From contig NC_092561.1 of NCBI RefSeq assembly GCF_037975245.1, positions 16,805,001 through 16,869,000 on the forward strand: a stretch of 64,000 nt of DNA, in the 5' to 3' direction. The first letter of the stretch is position 1, and each line of letters opens with the position of its first letter. This document shows positions 52,189-64,000 of this stretch, one piece after another. This DNA is from Apostichopus japonicus. Lineage: Eukaryota > Echinodermata > Holothuroidea > Aspidochirotida > Stichopodidae. The notes under the pieces were generated by a model. The model did not search any database and was not told the origin of the DNA. It worked only from the letters and a program-made list of their open reading frames with translations. A program made the translations under genes and the position numbers.

Positions 52189-53145
52189 AAGTCGAGGGCA
52201 GTGGATGAGAATGATCCAAACTTACAGCGCAAACCAAAGTATAAGTGATACATGCAAGTATCGAATACTATGCAGTTAACATCTGACCACGGAGTGGTTC
52301 ATTTTATCCAGTAGATTCACAGTTGGTGGTATTGATAAAATTAATTTGCAATTAACATCCATGAAATCTGCATTATCCGTCTCAGTTATGCGATCGGTAC
52401 TGCCTGATTATTTAAAATAAACGCTCTGGCCTTCAGTATATTATATAGAGACAGTCACAAGCAAAAGTAGAAAATCCAGTACTTTTTTTTATCGATTTTG
52501 TTTTACAGTAACTTTGAAATTTAAATATGTTGTAATTGCATTTGTCTATAGGTGCCCGATAAGTTCATTGGATTAGTAAATAAACTATAACCTTTATTTG
52601 TGGTTGAGTAATATGCTCAGACGGAATAGCAATGGCACGAATAATGGGTCACTTGTCGACTGCTCGAGTTCCGACGAGCCTAGTATTAAGTTATGAATTA
52701 GTGAAACGAACAATTTGAGCAGACAATTTCATGATTGTGTTCTTTGAAAATGATCATAAAATATGAAATAACCATCTCATGAACACAAAGTAGTTGCACG
52801 GATTTCATACAATGACAAAAAATCACTCGTGTCGAAAGAATTCTTCATGAAATTCACACAATAAGCACCGTAACTGATTAGGTTTTGTATTTTAGCTTTT
52901 AGACCTGCTTCTTTAATTAAATTTGTTAATTTCACACTACCGTTCTTCTACATGTGATGCAACTGCCAAAGCAAAATTACATAAATTATGAAATGTGCAC
53001 GATTGTTCTTATTAACACAACTTATTGACGAGAAGGATATATGTTACATATTTTCTCTATCTATTTCCGGGAGGAGGGGTGGGGTGGGGATGGAACAATT
53101 TGAAGCGACAGGACTTCAGCCCTATCATATTGCCTGCAAATATAT

Positions 53146-53183
<38 letters not shown>

Positions 53184-56100
53184 TCACTTCAAATTCGTTT
53201 CTTCTTTTACTGGCTGTACTACATATCAAATGTTTATTATTTATGAAGAAAATTGTCGACCTGGCAACCTTATGCTTGTTTGTTTTGTAACTATGGAGTA
53301 GAATCATTCGATTATTTTCTTTCTACTTGTCCTGATATCTTGTTTAACGGATGTTTAGCAATATTGTTTGGGCTACTGTTTCTTCCTGTTTGTTATTGCA
53401 ATACACTTTTTCATGTTTTGTTGTTTTCAGCTTTTTATCATGTTGGAAATGATGCCGACGTTTGGAACGTCCTAAATTTATCAAATTGATTGAACTAATT
53501 AGCTAACGATGTACATTGTATAGTCCTATAAAAAAAAGTTGTATAGATTATATAAAAAGATAAATAAGAAAGGTTCATTCATTACATGAAGTCACTTCAT
53601 TAGTTTTCATTATTGGGTTTATTGCTTCCAATCACCACAGCGACCAAACAACAAATAATTCTACAACAATTTATAGTTCATATATAGGCCTAGTTCATAT
53701 ATACTTTCATTCTTTTCTTTATACATCCTTTGAATCATGTTGGAATGTTCAAGTGCTAACCCGTCTTCTTTTGAGGGTTATGTGGCATTCTGGACCAGAC
53801 TATGAAATATTTTGTATTTAAATCAATAATCTTGAGAGAACACATGATGAAGATAAATATGGATCGATATCCTTTAACTAAAAAATCTACTCCTCGTGAA
53901 GTAGGCCTGGTCTTCTTTTTAATATCACACTCTTTTGTTGAAATAATCAATCCTTTATCCTTAAATTGCGGTTATTTGGTAACTTTGATCACAGCTGAAC
54001 TTTAAATATAGCTAACCATATAAAAGGGAACCAGCTGAAAGTACAGAATTAGTCGATAAAGCTTGGCCGTATTGACTTGGATACGTCACGTATAAAGAAC
54101 CTATTGTAAAAGATGATAATCGAAGTGGTTATTAATTAACGGTACTTAATAATGATAAACATATTGCTATCAATATATGCTATGTGCGTCATGATCAAAG
54201 AAACGCCTTGCCCGGATATTATATATTGACCCTTTTACGCCGAATGAAGGAATTTACGTCCCAGTCTATTATAACACCTTATTTCAGAGAATTTGTGTCA
54301 GTTAACGAACCCCTTGATAGACTTTTTCGTTTTCCTGGGCTAACTTTACTCTCATTATACTTTGACATTTTGAACTTAACCTGTTTATTTTTAGGCTGAA
54401 ACATGTATGGCTGACCGCAACTGTCCATAGCAATTGGGCCAAACCTATTCCGAAAGTAAGATAAACATTGTCGAGCAAAATAAAACAAAAATAAACATAG
54501 AGATTTGTTCACAAAATGAACTTTAAAATGAAATTTATTAATTATTAAATTATCAAATACACCGTTTGCTTCTCTTACACCGTGCCTTGCCGTACACGTC
54601 ATAAGATGGTTCGACCACATTTTATTCCAAGTTTACTTTGAAGAGTGATCTGCTTATTATACGGTCTCCAACTCTAGCTGCGTCTTAAGTGCATGGTATT
54701 ATATGCTAGTTTTTGTTTATGCCATCCTAATTTTACAGGCTCCATGTCCAAAATTTACAAGTCCAATTTGTGCTTAGCAAATAGCCAACTTCCAAATATA
54801 CGTGACTTCTATCACAGTTTACATAATAAATTAAAACAATAAATGATTAAGATGTATCTAAAAAGAAACAACGATTTACGCCAGTCACGTTTGCTTTTCG
54901 CTTAAGTATTTAAGGTCCGAAAAATTTACGACTTTCTCAGTTCCGTCATCATTGAGAGGAAACTAAGTAGCATAAATGGAAATTAAAATATTAAAGAAAA
55001 TTTTCAACTGATTTGTAGTTATTTCTTGACAGAGGAAGAAATAGTACAACACATGCAACTTAGTTAAACGATAAATAACTCTTGAACGACAAGTGGCAAG
55101 ATAAACGATTATTTTATTTTCAGATATAACACTGAACAATGCTTTTCAGTGCATGTAATTATGCCATCGTTGCTATAAATGCTTTGCATTTATCCTTAGT
55201 TTTAACCAGTGTTTGTTACGGGTCTTCCCCCCCCCCTTTACCTTCCTTTCCCCGGCAACCAAAACAAATAATTCAGTGTCAAAAGAATTAATGCCTATCA
55301 AAATGTTGCCAGATGCCAAAATGACTCAAGCTATAACAAGGGACCTATACGAAGCTAAAAACCGTTGAAAGCCAATTGTTAACCGCCTTTGACCTTCTTC
55401 CAAGTGATTACCACATATCATTTTGACAAAGTTTTACGATAAGCTACAGCAGACTTGCTTTTTCGTTCTTCGATGAGTCTTCAAGGACGAACACTGTTGA
55501 TTAAGTTTATTTGTCCTACTTAGTACTTGCAATTAGATTAGATTCAACGGTTCACTAGTCTATGGATTTAAAAATAGTCAATGGGTCGGGCACTCTAAAA
55601 CCAATCAATTTAAAGATAGCTCGTAGATAGAAAGGGATGCACATGACAGATTAGATTTTTTTACGAATAAACACTTCTTTTTTTCAGTAATGAAATAAAT
55701 ATGTCGATAAGAAGCCTTAACGAAACCACCATGAATATAGTACGGATTTACAATGATTGGGAACTTGGCTTGCTATAGACATTACATGTGATGTCTTTGA
55801 CCAGCCAAATGCCCAATATTGAAATATTCCAGGTTTTTTCGGTAAGACTATAGTATCAGACCGATAAAACTTGAAATGTACCGATAATAACGATTTATAG
55901 CTCGATAATCGAAGTGTTTCGGTCGACAAGCCATTTAGAGTTACCAATAGGATAAACCTGGATTTTCACCAACAAACTTGAATTATCGATCAAAAGCCTT
56001 GATTATATTTCTAATTTTGTGGATTACATGCCATAGAAATCCTATTTTTGTGGCTCGAAAATTCAGGTATATTGCTTAAACATATATTAATATGGAATAT

Positions 56101-56479
56101 CTAATAATTGGGCATTTAACTTGCAATCAGTGTGTGTCTGCTTAGCTTATTATGTCATTGTATTGGACTTGAATACGTAAAGAACCACGTGACATCTTTG
56201 TTAAAGGAGCATTTCAAAGAGAGGGATACAAAACAGCATGTATAAATATCATCAATACTTGCACATCTGTGCAGCATCATACACCGATACGGGTACAAAT
56301 TGAGGGCGCAATATCTGATTTATGAACGAATCATGAACAGGTTTGTTACACTATATCTCTTAATAAAATTATAAATATGTAAATTTACCAGAAATGAAGC
56401 ACCTGCAGAACCTCAAGAAACGAGTACAGTTTCCCATGGATCAGTTTAAGGTTCTACACGTGAGTACGAGAACTTAGTT
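52189..56479. other. Non-coding stretch
   Basis: Apart from the CA/TA microsatellite at 53.1 kb and a C run at 55227-55236, nothing identifiable. Confidence 0.6.
53145..53183. repeat. Compound (CA)n(TA)n microsatellite
   Basis: About ten CA units followed by about ten TA units. Nothing else was recognised here. Confidence 0.95.
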
Positions 56480-56545
56480 TTAGCCTATACTCACCGTGCT
56501 AGAACTCTAAAATGCCTTGGATACGAGTTCAAATCCACGATGGTT
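56480..56545 (+). repeat. Possible tRNA-derived SINE fragment
   Basis: GTTCAAATCC (56527-56536) fits a pol III B box. The preceding 40 bp are vaguely tRNA-like, but no good A box is present. Confidence 0.25.
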
Positions 56546-57540
56546 GTACGTAAGTGCGAATATATGGCAACTCAAGAAGTAATTATTAATTTCATTTCTG
56601 AAATTGTGACTACTATTTTCTAAATATATGAAGATCAAGTGGTATTTTCTATAAAAAATCAATCTGTTATGTTTCTAATGTTAATGTAGTCACTGTTCAG
56701 GATACCAAAACCCTGAGGCTCAGTTATCCCACCAGCTCCTTAGCTCACTCTTAGAGCACCCTCCCCCACCCTCCTTCCTATCACATTTCAAGGTTCGTGA
56801 GTAGAAAACGACCTTCATTGATTTGGTGAATCTTGCTTGCCCTATAAGCAATAACAGCGTAAAAATGTAAATGAAACAACTTCAGGAATAATTGGAATCG
56901 ATCATATTCGGCATCCGTAGAAAAACTATTTTCTCAGGTGTACACGATTTTATCCAACGTAATATCTAGTGAAGGCCTTTTGAGTTGCATTTCGAATCAT
57001 CTCAAGGAAATACTGCTCTCGTCATTTCTCGTACGTAATCACGGTAGCGCCCTCCGTTCACCGTTAATGAGCAACTATAACATTATGTTCATAATGTTGG
57101 ATATAGTTGTACTTTTGCACCACGTCTGAGAAAAATATATACCTAATTTATTTCTACGGTGTCCTTTAAATGTCATTACTGGTTATCTCAATTCAATAGT
57201 TTATATTACAAGGTAACTATTGGCAGTTCCATGCCCATGAGTAGGGGACGGGATACGGGAAGGGGTGTGAGAGTGGTGGACGGAAGATTTGCTGGCTGAG
57301 ATTAAGGGCTGCATGGTCAGTGCATTCAGCTATGAGGCAGGTTATTTTATGTAATACATCAACACAATGAAGCAAAGATGTTATCAATCCTCTTTGCTCG
57401 TCACCAGTCATACAGTGGTAACCAGTCAATGGTATTCGGTTAAAAATACTCATTCAAATGCTACCCAGGTAATGCTACCTACATGGCAGGAAATTTAAGT
57501 GTAAAGTTCCATACCATTTGGGAAGCAAAACGACGCCCAA
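56546..57540. other. Non-coding stretch with a weak exon-like segment
   Basis: TTTTCTCAG (ending 56937) followed by 93 open bases and GTACGT (57031) looks exon-like, but the 31-residue peptide is not informative. A minus-strand 78-codon frame (57453-57217) is similarly unassignable. Confidence 0.35.
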
Positions 57541-57930
57541 TGTCTTTAGAGTTCATGTGACCCATTGGTTGGGTGGTCCAAGGCGTGCTGGTTTTGATTA
57601 GGGCCTTAAGGTGTTTTTGAGGTCCCGTTACAAACATTTTAAGAAGTGATGATTTAGGTCATTTTAATTGGTCAAGCAATCTTTGGCCCGGGTATGACGC
57701 ATTATGGCACTCTTCTACATTGTCCTTAGAATTCATATGACCCATTGGTTTGGTGATGCAAGGCGTGCTGGTCTTGATTAGGGCCTAAAGGGATTTTTTT
57801 CAGGTCCCGTTACATTAATTTAAGAAATGATGAAGAAGTGGTCATTTGAATTGGTCAAGAACTGTTTGGACCTGGCAAGATACATTATGGTACTCTTCTA
57901 CATTGTCATAAGAGTTCATATGACCCATGG
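57541..57930 (+). repeat. Tandem duplication, ~181 bp unit, 2.1 copies
   Basis: A block beginning TGTCTTTAGAGTTCATGTGA at 57540 is repeated at about 57720 and begins a third time at about 57903. It contains CAAGGCGTGCTGGT and GATTAGGGCCT. The copies are diverged by many substitutions. The block has no coding potential and its origin is not recognised. Confidence 0.85.
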
Positions 57931-58266
57931 ATAAAAACTCTTTTCCACGACCAAATGTGTTCGTCTTGCGATATATGGTATTACCTCGATACCATTGTCG
58001 AATGAGTAACTGAGTAGGTAGCAGTTACTCATTAGCAAATGTCGAACGAGGAACGCGGAAGAAGTATCTAACTTCACACCGGTGCCCGTACCGAGGATCA
58101 GCGTTTGCAAACACGTGTTTATTTAGGGTTGCCGCACTATGCTAGCATCTGCAACACATGATAATTTATATCTCTAATCTACGGAAGCCTTAGTATAGAC
58201 ATGACAAATGAGTATTTAATAATTGACGTTTTGTCGCCCTAAATTAACTCATTAAAAATGCAGAAT

Positions 58267-58391
58267 ATCTAAAGATTGACGTTTTGACGACATTATACCA
58301 CTCCAGATTTAGCGTAGTGCAAGTTGGTAATTTCACGTTTTTGACAATTTGAAGAGTTGATGCATCTCGCCAAAACGTCAAATATTAGATT
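58267..58391. repeat. Inverted repeat, 24 bp arms
   Basis: 58267-58290 and 58368-58391 are reverse complements at about 21 of 24 positions, built on TTGACGTTTTGACGA. The same core recurs nearby at 58224 and 58407, so this is a small family of inverted motifs, perhaps a MITE remnant. Confidence 0.6.
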
Positions 58392-58666
58392 TTTTCAGAT
58401 ATTCGACATTTTGACGATTTAGAATATGTCATCGAAACGCCAATTTTCAACTTTTTATCATACTTAACTTATTATTTTATCATTCTTGTCGCGAGTTCCT
58501 GCTTGCACTTGAAGGAGGATCTAATACATACAACCTGACTAGTTGTTGTTTGTCGTAAATTCACATATCCCTTCTACGCTTCCGTACTAATCTCTTGCTT
58601 TCTGTACTGTCGATTCAGTGTGGCCATGCCGGGGAAATAGTGCATTACACTTACCCGAATCCACAG

Positions 58667-58973
58667 GTGTATGTATATATTGGACCCGGATCACTGCGAT
58701 GTGCTTCGCGTGAATTGTAACATTAACGCGCGCGCGGGAGCTACTATATATGCCTTCAGCAATGTTGAGCGAGGGGTATGGGAATTTTTACAACCGCTTA
58801 AAATTCAGAGTCACAAGAGTGACAAGATATGGATTAACCACCCTTACCTCGTTAAAGGTTTGTTCACTCAGTATTTCAACTTCCACTTCAGTTCAATCCA
58901 AATAAAGATTGTCTGTTCGTCCGCGCAAAACTTGCAACTTTCTCTTACCTACATTGTAATTGAATCACCCTCG
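58667..58973 (+). CDS. Possible internal exon encoding a divergent CUB-like domain
   Basis: An acceptor-like CCACAG (ending 58666) and a donor-like GTATGT (58974) bracket an open frame of about 102 codons, with 2 nt expected from the preceding exon. The peptide has the alternating strand pattern of CUB domains. NCNINARAGATIYAF resembles the family's C-x-W-x-I-x-A-P-x-G-x-x-I-x-L-x-F. DKIWI resembles the YDxLxI strand, and SSIQIKIVCSS..LSLTYIV resembles the closing N-x-L-x-V-x-F-x-S...Y strands. CUB modules occur in secreted or cell-surface proteins. The usual tryptophan and parts of the cysteine pattern are missing. No neighbouring exon was identified. Domain assignment is tentative, and a chance open frame is possible. 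Confidence 0.35.
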
Positions 58974-59865
58974 GTATGTGGAATACAATACAAAGAGCGC
59001 TCACAGTGTTTTTATCTCGTTGAGTATTTAACAGAAAGGGCGCGCAAACGCATCTTCAGTCCAATGAATGCATACTGCGCTGGTAACTGAAGGCGCCAAA
59101 AAATATTCGTAGGCACCAAATAAAACAAGATTAGTTAACACTGAATGATGTTGTGCATTGCATCGTCTGTATTTACCACAGAACATGCTAGATGGCAGAA
59201 TTAACTGGTGACACAGGAAATTTTTATTTCTTAAATTATTCATTCATTCAAAACGTACTTCGCATTCCGATTAAGTTTTGAATCTGCACTGACACAAGAA
59301 ACTAGATGGATTGTATTTATTTATTTATCTAGTTGTTTTTTTTTTCGTTTACACAATTTAGCACTCATGAGATCATGTATTTGGGCGAAGAATGACTTAT
59401 TTTAAGAGCTGATGATTCTCATTTCCAACTACAGCTGAGGACCTGTTTAATTTAACAACATTTAACGTACAGTATACTTTTAGTCTTTCTGCCTTTTGAA
59501 GATCATTAACAGTAGTGTTTGCCAAAGGGACCTGGACATGATTGAGTGTGATGTGGGTTGGTGGGGGGGGGGGGGTTGGGGTAGTAGTTTGGTTGGAGAC
59601 AAACCAATGTTTTTAACAGTGGCAGCCGACATATATTGACATCACTACCAATGGCGGCCCTAGTGTTGTTGGGTGTCTTGGTCCATGTAAAAGCCACCAT
59701 ATGATATGGATCGACTTTATCAAAGTTCATAATAGCCCCTGCCCTCTCCACTTCCTTCACACACAAGGAGTTGCTGTTTACCCACAATTCAAAGGAAATT
59801 GAGGGTTTATTGGATTTATCCAGCCAATGGAGGCAGACATCAAGGTAAAATAAAGCTGATATAGA

Positions 59866-60024
59866 CTAGCATATCATGGCATTGTACTTGAACACACAGC
59901 CAGCTCTTGCTAACCATTTCCTCCACAAGGTACTAATTGCAACTTCTATGAAGTGCTCTAAGGTAAATGTTTCATCCATGAGGTACTCAAAGGTTACTGT
60001 ATCATCAATGAGGGGCACTACTTT
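59866..60024 (-). CDS. Possible terminal exon or remnant, unknown protein
   Basis: On the minus strand a good acceptor (TTTTCATTCTCAG, ending 60025) is followed by 52 codons and TAG. The peptide contains VPLIDDTVTFEYLMDETFTL and ends WLARAGCVFKYNAMIC. It looks protein-like: mixed charges, regular hydrophobics and no low complexity. About 90 bp further along the same strand, 59773-59649 is another protein-like open stretch with acceptor- and donor-like ends, containing NFDKVDPYHMVAFTWTKTPN. That order (a stop, then another open stretch) suggests either a decayed gene or transposon sequence. I do not recognise the family. Confidence 0.28.
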   Translation of the reverse strand, partial: KVVPLIDDTVTFEYLMDETFTLEHFIEVAISTLWRKWLARAGCVFKYNAMIC

Positions 60025-60429
60025 CTGAGAATGAAAACTAGCTTTTAGACATAAAACTCCTTTGGACAAACCTAAATACAAACTAATACTTCAATTATTT
60101 AAAAAGAAAACGAAACTAACCGTTAATATATATATGTTTTGAAAATCATCTTATTCATGTTTATTCATACTTTCATATCTCTCAATCTGTAAAATCTTAC
60201 AAATCAATGCTTCATGCATGGCAAGGGTAAATTGAACAAATAATACAAAACATTGCAGTATAAAGCAGAAATTAGCAAAAGATAACAAACAAAGAATGTT
60301 ATGGCAGAAATGACCATTTGTGTATCTACTGGAAACAACAGAACCTCACTGAAACAGTAAATGTCAGTATATATAAGACCACAGACCTAACCAGCACACA
60401 AAGGTGCAACCAAAGAACCTGGCAGTTTG

Positions 60430-60905
60430 ACATTGGCCAGCAGACCATCCGGTGTGACTGTCACCAGCTGACGGTGTGACGGTCACCAGTCGATGGTGTG
60501 TTGGTCACCAGCTGACATTGTGGCGGTCACCAGCCCACTGTGTGGCGGTCACCAGCTGACAGTGTGGCGGTCACCTGCTGACAGTGTGGCGGTCACCAGA
60601 TGTCGGTGTGACGGTCACCAGCTGATGGTGTGACGGTCACCAGTTGACAGTGTTGGTCACAGCCGACGGTATGAAGGTCACCAGCTGACTGTGTTGGTGA
60701 CCAGCTGACAGTGTAGCGCTCACCAGCCCACAGTGTGATGGTCACCAGATGACGGTGTGGCGGTCACCAGCTCATGGTGTGGTGGTCACCAGATGGTGGT
60801 GTGACAGTCACCAGCTGACAGCGTGGCGGTCACCAGCCCACGGTGTGGGGGTCACTAGATAGTGTGGCGGTCACCAGCTGACTGTGTGACGGCAGCAACT
60901 TGATG
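60430..60905 (+). repeat. Minisatellite, 22 bp unit, ~21 copies
   Basis: The consensus is GGTCACCAGCTGACGGTGTGGC with many point variants and a few shortened units. Each unit carries the palindrome GGTNACC, and about half carry the E-box CAGCTG. GC content is well above the surroundings. Confidence 0.95.
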
Positions 60906-62941
60906 AGGGTGCCACGGCTGCCAACTGACTGTCGACAGTTGTCAACTGACAGTATGACAGTTACAATACACAAAGCATTTTTTACTCTCACTAACCAAAT
61001 AGTTTTGAATTTAATTTCAGCATTATACAACCAAAAATATGGTCATATATAACTGACCTGTAAAATTGCTTCTGATAAATTGTTTTTCATTCATCTCCTT
61101 CCTTCCCCTCTAATTACTCCAATGTTATGTAACCACTTCTACCACCAATTATCCCTGGGATACAAAAAAGGTCTTACAAGGAGTCCAGTTTCCAAATAGA
61201 GTACAGTCTATATGTCAACACACCCTTGGTAGTGGACCAAGCAGTAACATTTACAAAATGGAACAGAGAGAAATAGTACTGTGATGACTGATTTACATTT
61301 AAAATATAAAGCAATAAAATGAAATTAGTTATAATATCGTAACGTCTTAATTAATTGCCAAACAATCACAATAAATGAAGAAAGATGTTTACTGTCTGCC
61401 CTCTTAATTACAATATGACAATTTATTATGCTAATCACCCATGGTGCTCTTTGTGATGTAAATAAACCTAAAAGTTCCCTGGATGGATACTGAGTATAAT
61501 TGCAAGACTTGACTTCTAAATTACACACCTCTAACCTCTAAAATGGCAATGCACTGGTTTAACAGCAAGTCCTATGGTAGTATAACAGAGCTATATCTAG
61601 CCTGACTGTTCTTAACACATAACAGAAGGTACTATGTATTCAGGTCCTGTGGTTGTATAAACAGAGCTGTGTCTAGCCTGTCTCTCCTTAACACATTATG
61701 GATGGTACTATGTATTCACTTTAAATGAAAAGAAACTACTCGTCTAACCATACAACAGGGATAAATAAGGACATCTTAAGATCACTTGATAAAGTGCCAC
61801 ACTTTGAGATCACTTGACATCACTGGATATCACTTGATACAATGTCACACTAATGGTTCCTGTTTCAGTCAAAATGTTTGCTGTTGTAAGTAACCAACTT
61901 AATTTTGAATTTTTCCGTTTCTCGATCATTTTGTAGTCAAACGTCTGTGAGGTTTAATGTGGAACAAAAGCCAAACAACCTTTTTGCTCACTTTTTAAGG
62001 CAAAATTCTAAAAGATTTAAATATCAGATGAATATATGTGAAGTGTAAGGTAACAAGGCAACTGCTCTCAAAACTTAGCCTCTTAAGGGATAATATTTCT
62101 GAAACAAAACAGATATCTAACTAGTACACAGACAGCAAGACACATTGCCAAACAATGATGTCTTTCAATAATTAATACATACATGTTATGTAAGAATATG
62201 AAACAATCATGTGTGATATGAAATACATGCTTTTTTTTATCAATAAATGAAATATCTCTACACCTAAATATGTCATTAAAGCTGACTTTTCAACAAACAA
62301 AAATCGTAGTAAAATGTGTATAAAATAGGTGGTTTCAACTGAACTTACCTTTAATGTAATGTTCCCACCCGTTAAATGTGATGATTAAAAACGCTCTCTG
62401 TATCAGAAGACTTGGGCTTTATAAATACTCTATACAAGGATAGAATCATAGTGTTCAGCATATAACTCAAGCAGTAACTATCTCTGACTCATGCTGATGC
62501 AAGTCATTGTTGTAACAGGTTATGACTTGACTCAACTGTATTAAGTAAAGTAACTTGTTACAACTCTACAGAATGGTTAATATTTCACAGATAAATGTCA
62601 CAGCAAGAAGAGCACCTTATATGTGATGACTTGATCCCAAATATAAGTCAAGATAAATATTAACCAGTGAAGTAAGCAGTCATTAACCCTCCCCCTATCC
62701 CCCACCCCCCCCTCGAAATGATATATCATTGACATGACTCACGGAAATGTCAATTTTTTTATAATATTTCATAAGTCAATTTGATTGCAGCACAGATGTG
62801 TCCAAGCCAAATCTAATTTTGTCAAAATGCAAAATGCTGAACCAGATACTCAAAACCCTCTTCGATGTTAACAGCACTTGAGGAAAGAACACAGATCCAG
62901 AAACAATTAACCCATTCAAAGATATTTAATTGCTTAAATGA
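60906..62941. other. Non-coding stretch
   Basis: Besides the 74 bp duplication at 61.6 kb, short ATCACTTGA repeats occur at 61779-61840. No coding sequence recognised. Confidence 0.6.
61571..61720 (+). repeat. Tandem duplication, ~74 bp unit, two copies
   Basis: TCCTATGGTAGTATAACAGA (61571) recurs as TCCTGTGGTTGTATAAACAG (61645). Both units contain TCTAGCCTG, CTTAACACAT and GGTACTATGTATTCA. Confidence 0.85.
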
Positions 62942-62949
62942 TGTATTCA

Positions 62950-63352
62950 AATAGGCGTAGGAGGCAGGGGGGCTGGGGGGGAGGGCTACAGCCCCCCAAC
63001 CAAACTTTTTTGTGAAAATTCAGGCAATATGCTGAGAATTTTTTGGGCACCTACTGAAAGAAGAATAATTTGCAATGTGTTTTTCAATGGTTAAACTTAT
63101 ATTATTATTATTATCACTATTATTGTAACAACTTCCCCAATAATGTTACCAATATGGAAGGGTTACACGGAAAATGATTGTATGTTATTGGCATGTGATG
63201 TAATAACCAATGATTGCCTATATCGTATGCACATTAACATGTTGTTTTGGTTATATTGGTTATATATTGGTTATATTGTTTTGGTTGTTTAGGTTATATT
63301 TTTCAGGCAAGTCGTTACAGCCCCCAAATCTAATTAGGCTCCTACGCCTATG
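62950..63352 (+). mobile_element. hAT-type MITE with 8 bp target duplication
   Basis: The left end ATAGGCGTAGGAGGC and right end GGCTCCTACGCCTATG are near-perfect inverted repeats. The flanking 8 bp are TGTATTCA (62942-62949) and TATATTCA (63353-63360), matching at 7 of 8 positions. An 8 bp duplication is the hallmark of hAT elements. The 403 bp body has no transposase and includes a local TTGGTTATATT repeat (63246-63300). An older copy lies at 47646-48127. Confidence 0.8.
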
Positions 63353-63578
63353 TATATTCACTTTTTCTAATCATCAATCACTTTCACGTTTACCAAGAGC
63401 CAATATGTTACACCTCTTGTAAGATGGTAAACCCCAGTTTTCAGGTCCTTTGTCACTCTTAGAACAAGTGCAAGGGAAGTAAAGAGCATTAATCCTTTAG
63501 GACTAATGATAAGAAGAGTAAGATTCAGCCAGCCTATACTCAAACCAAACACAGCAATTCAGCACCAGTATAATGACC

Positions 63579-64000
63579 CTAACATGAGATCAAGACCAAA
63601 CAAACACCAGCACTACTACTGGGGAAACTTGTCTTAACACCAGAACTACACCAGCAGTTGTGACATAAACTGGTCTCACTTAAACCATTAGCACTGATGT
63701 GAGATGGTCTTAACACCAGAACTACACCAGCAGTAGTGACATAAACTAGTCTTAAAACCAGACTTAAACCAACAGCACTGATGTGAAATGGTCTTAACAC
63801 CAGAACTACACCAGCAGTAGTGACATAAACTGGTCTTAACACCAGACTTACACCATCATCACTGATGTGAGATGGTTTTAATACCAGAAGTACACCAGCA
63901 GTCATGAAATAAACTGGTCTTAAAACCAGACTTACACCATCATCACTGATGTGAGATGGTCTAGACACCAGAGCTACACCAGCAGTAGTGACATAAACTG
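63579..64000 (-). repeat. 84 bp tandem repeat (two 42 bp halves), runs off window
   Basis: ACACCAGAACTACACCAGCA-type units start at about 63713, 63797, 63881 and 63965, exactly 84 bp apart. Degenerate units stand before them. Each unit is two related 42 bp halves. As 84 is a multiple of three, one minus-strand frame is open for 129 codons with a 28-residue repeat (VYVTTAGVVLVLRPSHISDD). Most likely a minisatellite; a coding repeat cannot be excluded without the flank. Confidence 0.85.

Noticed and set aside
54279-54620. 113-codon minus-strand frame
   Set aside because: Composition follows the AT-rich background, a donor-like GTAAGA interrupts it early, and no family is recognised.

Overview
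This is a gene-poor, AT-rich window of nuclear DNA from a multicellular animal. Long non-coding stretches, many tandem arrays, decayed transposons and a few isolated coding blocks all point that way. The best genes are a rhodopsin-class GPCR and two paraoxonase/arylesterase-family enzymes. Their sequence style, and the mix of MITE, SINE and LINE debris, suggests a marine invertebrate deuterostome (echinoderm or hemichordate kind). That placement is inference; nothing in the window fixes the species.

Layout. 1-9.1 kb: non-coding, with faint traces of DNA transposons. 9.5-10.6 kb: an intact single-exon GPCR on the minus strand. 12.2-15.3 kb: two intact, intronless paraoxonase-like genes head to tail on the plus strand, with a tRNA-derived SINE fragment between them. 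16.4-17.9 kb: a duplicated dispersed repeat carrying nuclear-receptor-type half-site pairs and ending in a perfect hairpin. 18-32 kb: no gene recognised. 32.2-33.8 kb: a minisatellite of about 25 bp units organised into a 475 bp higher-order repeat. 35.9-37.4 kb: a G-rich minisatellite of about 95 bp units. 39.6, 44.3 and 48.7 kb: long (TA)n tracts. 43.2-44.0 kb: the 3' part of a LINE reverse transcriptase, broken by one stop codon. 47-48.5 kb and 62.9-63.4 kb: non-autonomous DNA transposons, including one with clear inverted ends and a near-perfect 8 bp target duplication. 51.9-52.2 kb: a TA-flanked MITE filled with 20 bp repeats. 57.5-60.1 kb: short duplications, a possible CUB-domain exon and a possible terminal exon of another gene. 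60.4-60.9 kb: a 22 bp array. 63.6-64 kb: an 84 bp array running off the window.

Function. Only the GPCR and the two paraoxonase-like enzymes can be called with confidence. They are separate genes and nothing suggests they work together. Both enzymes keep the family's calcium ligands and catalytic histidine pair. They also share an additional cysteine pair at sites that, in the family structure, border the active-site entrance. I found no CRISPR, operon, phage or bacterial system. The window's interest lies in the modified paraoxonase pair and in the structure of its repeats and small transposons.
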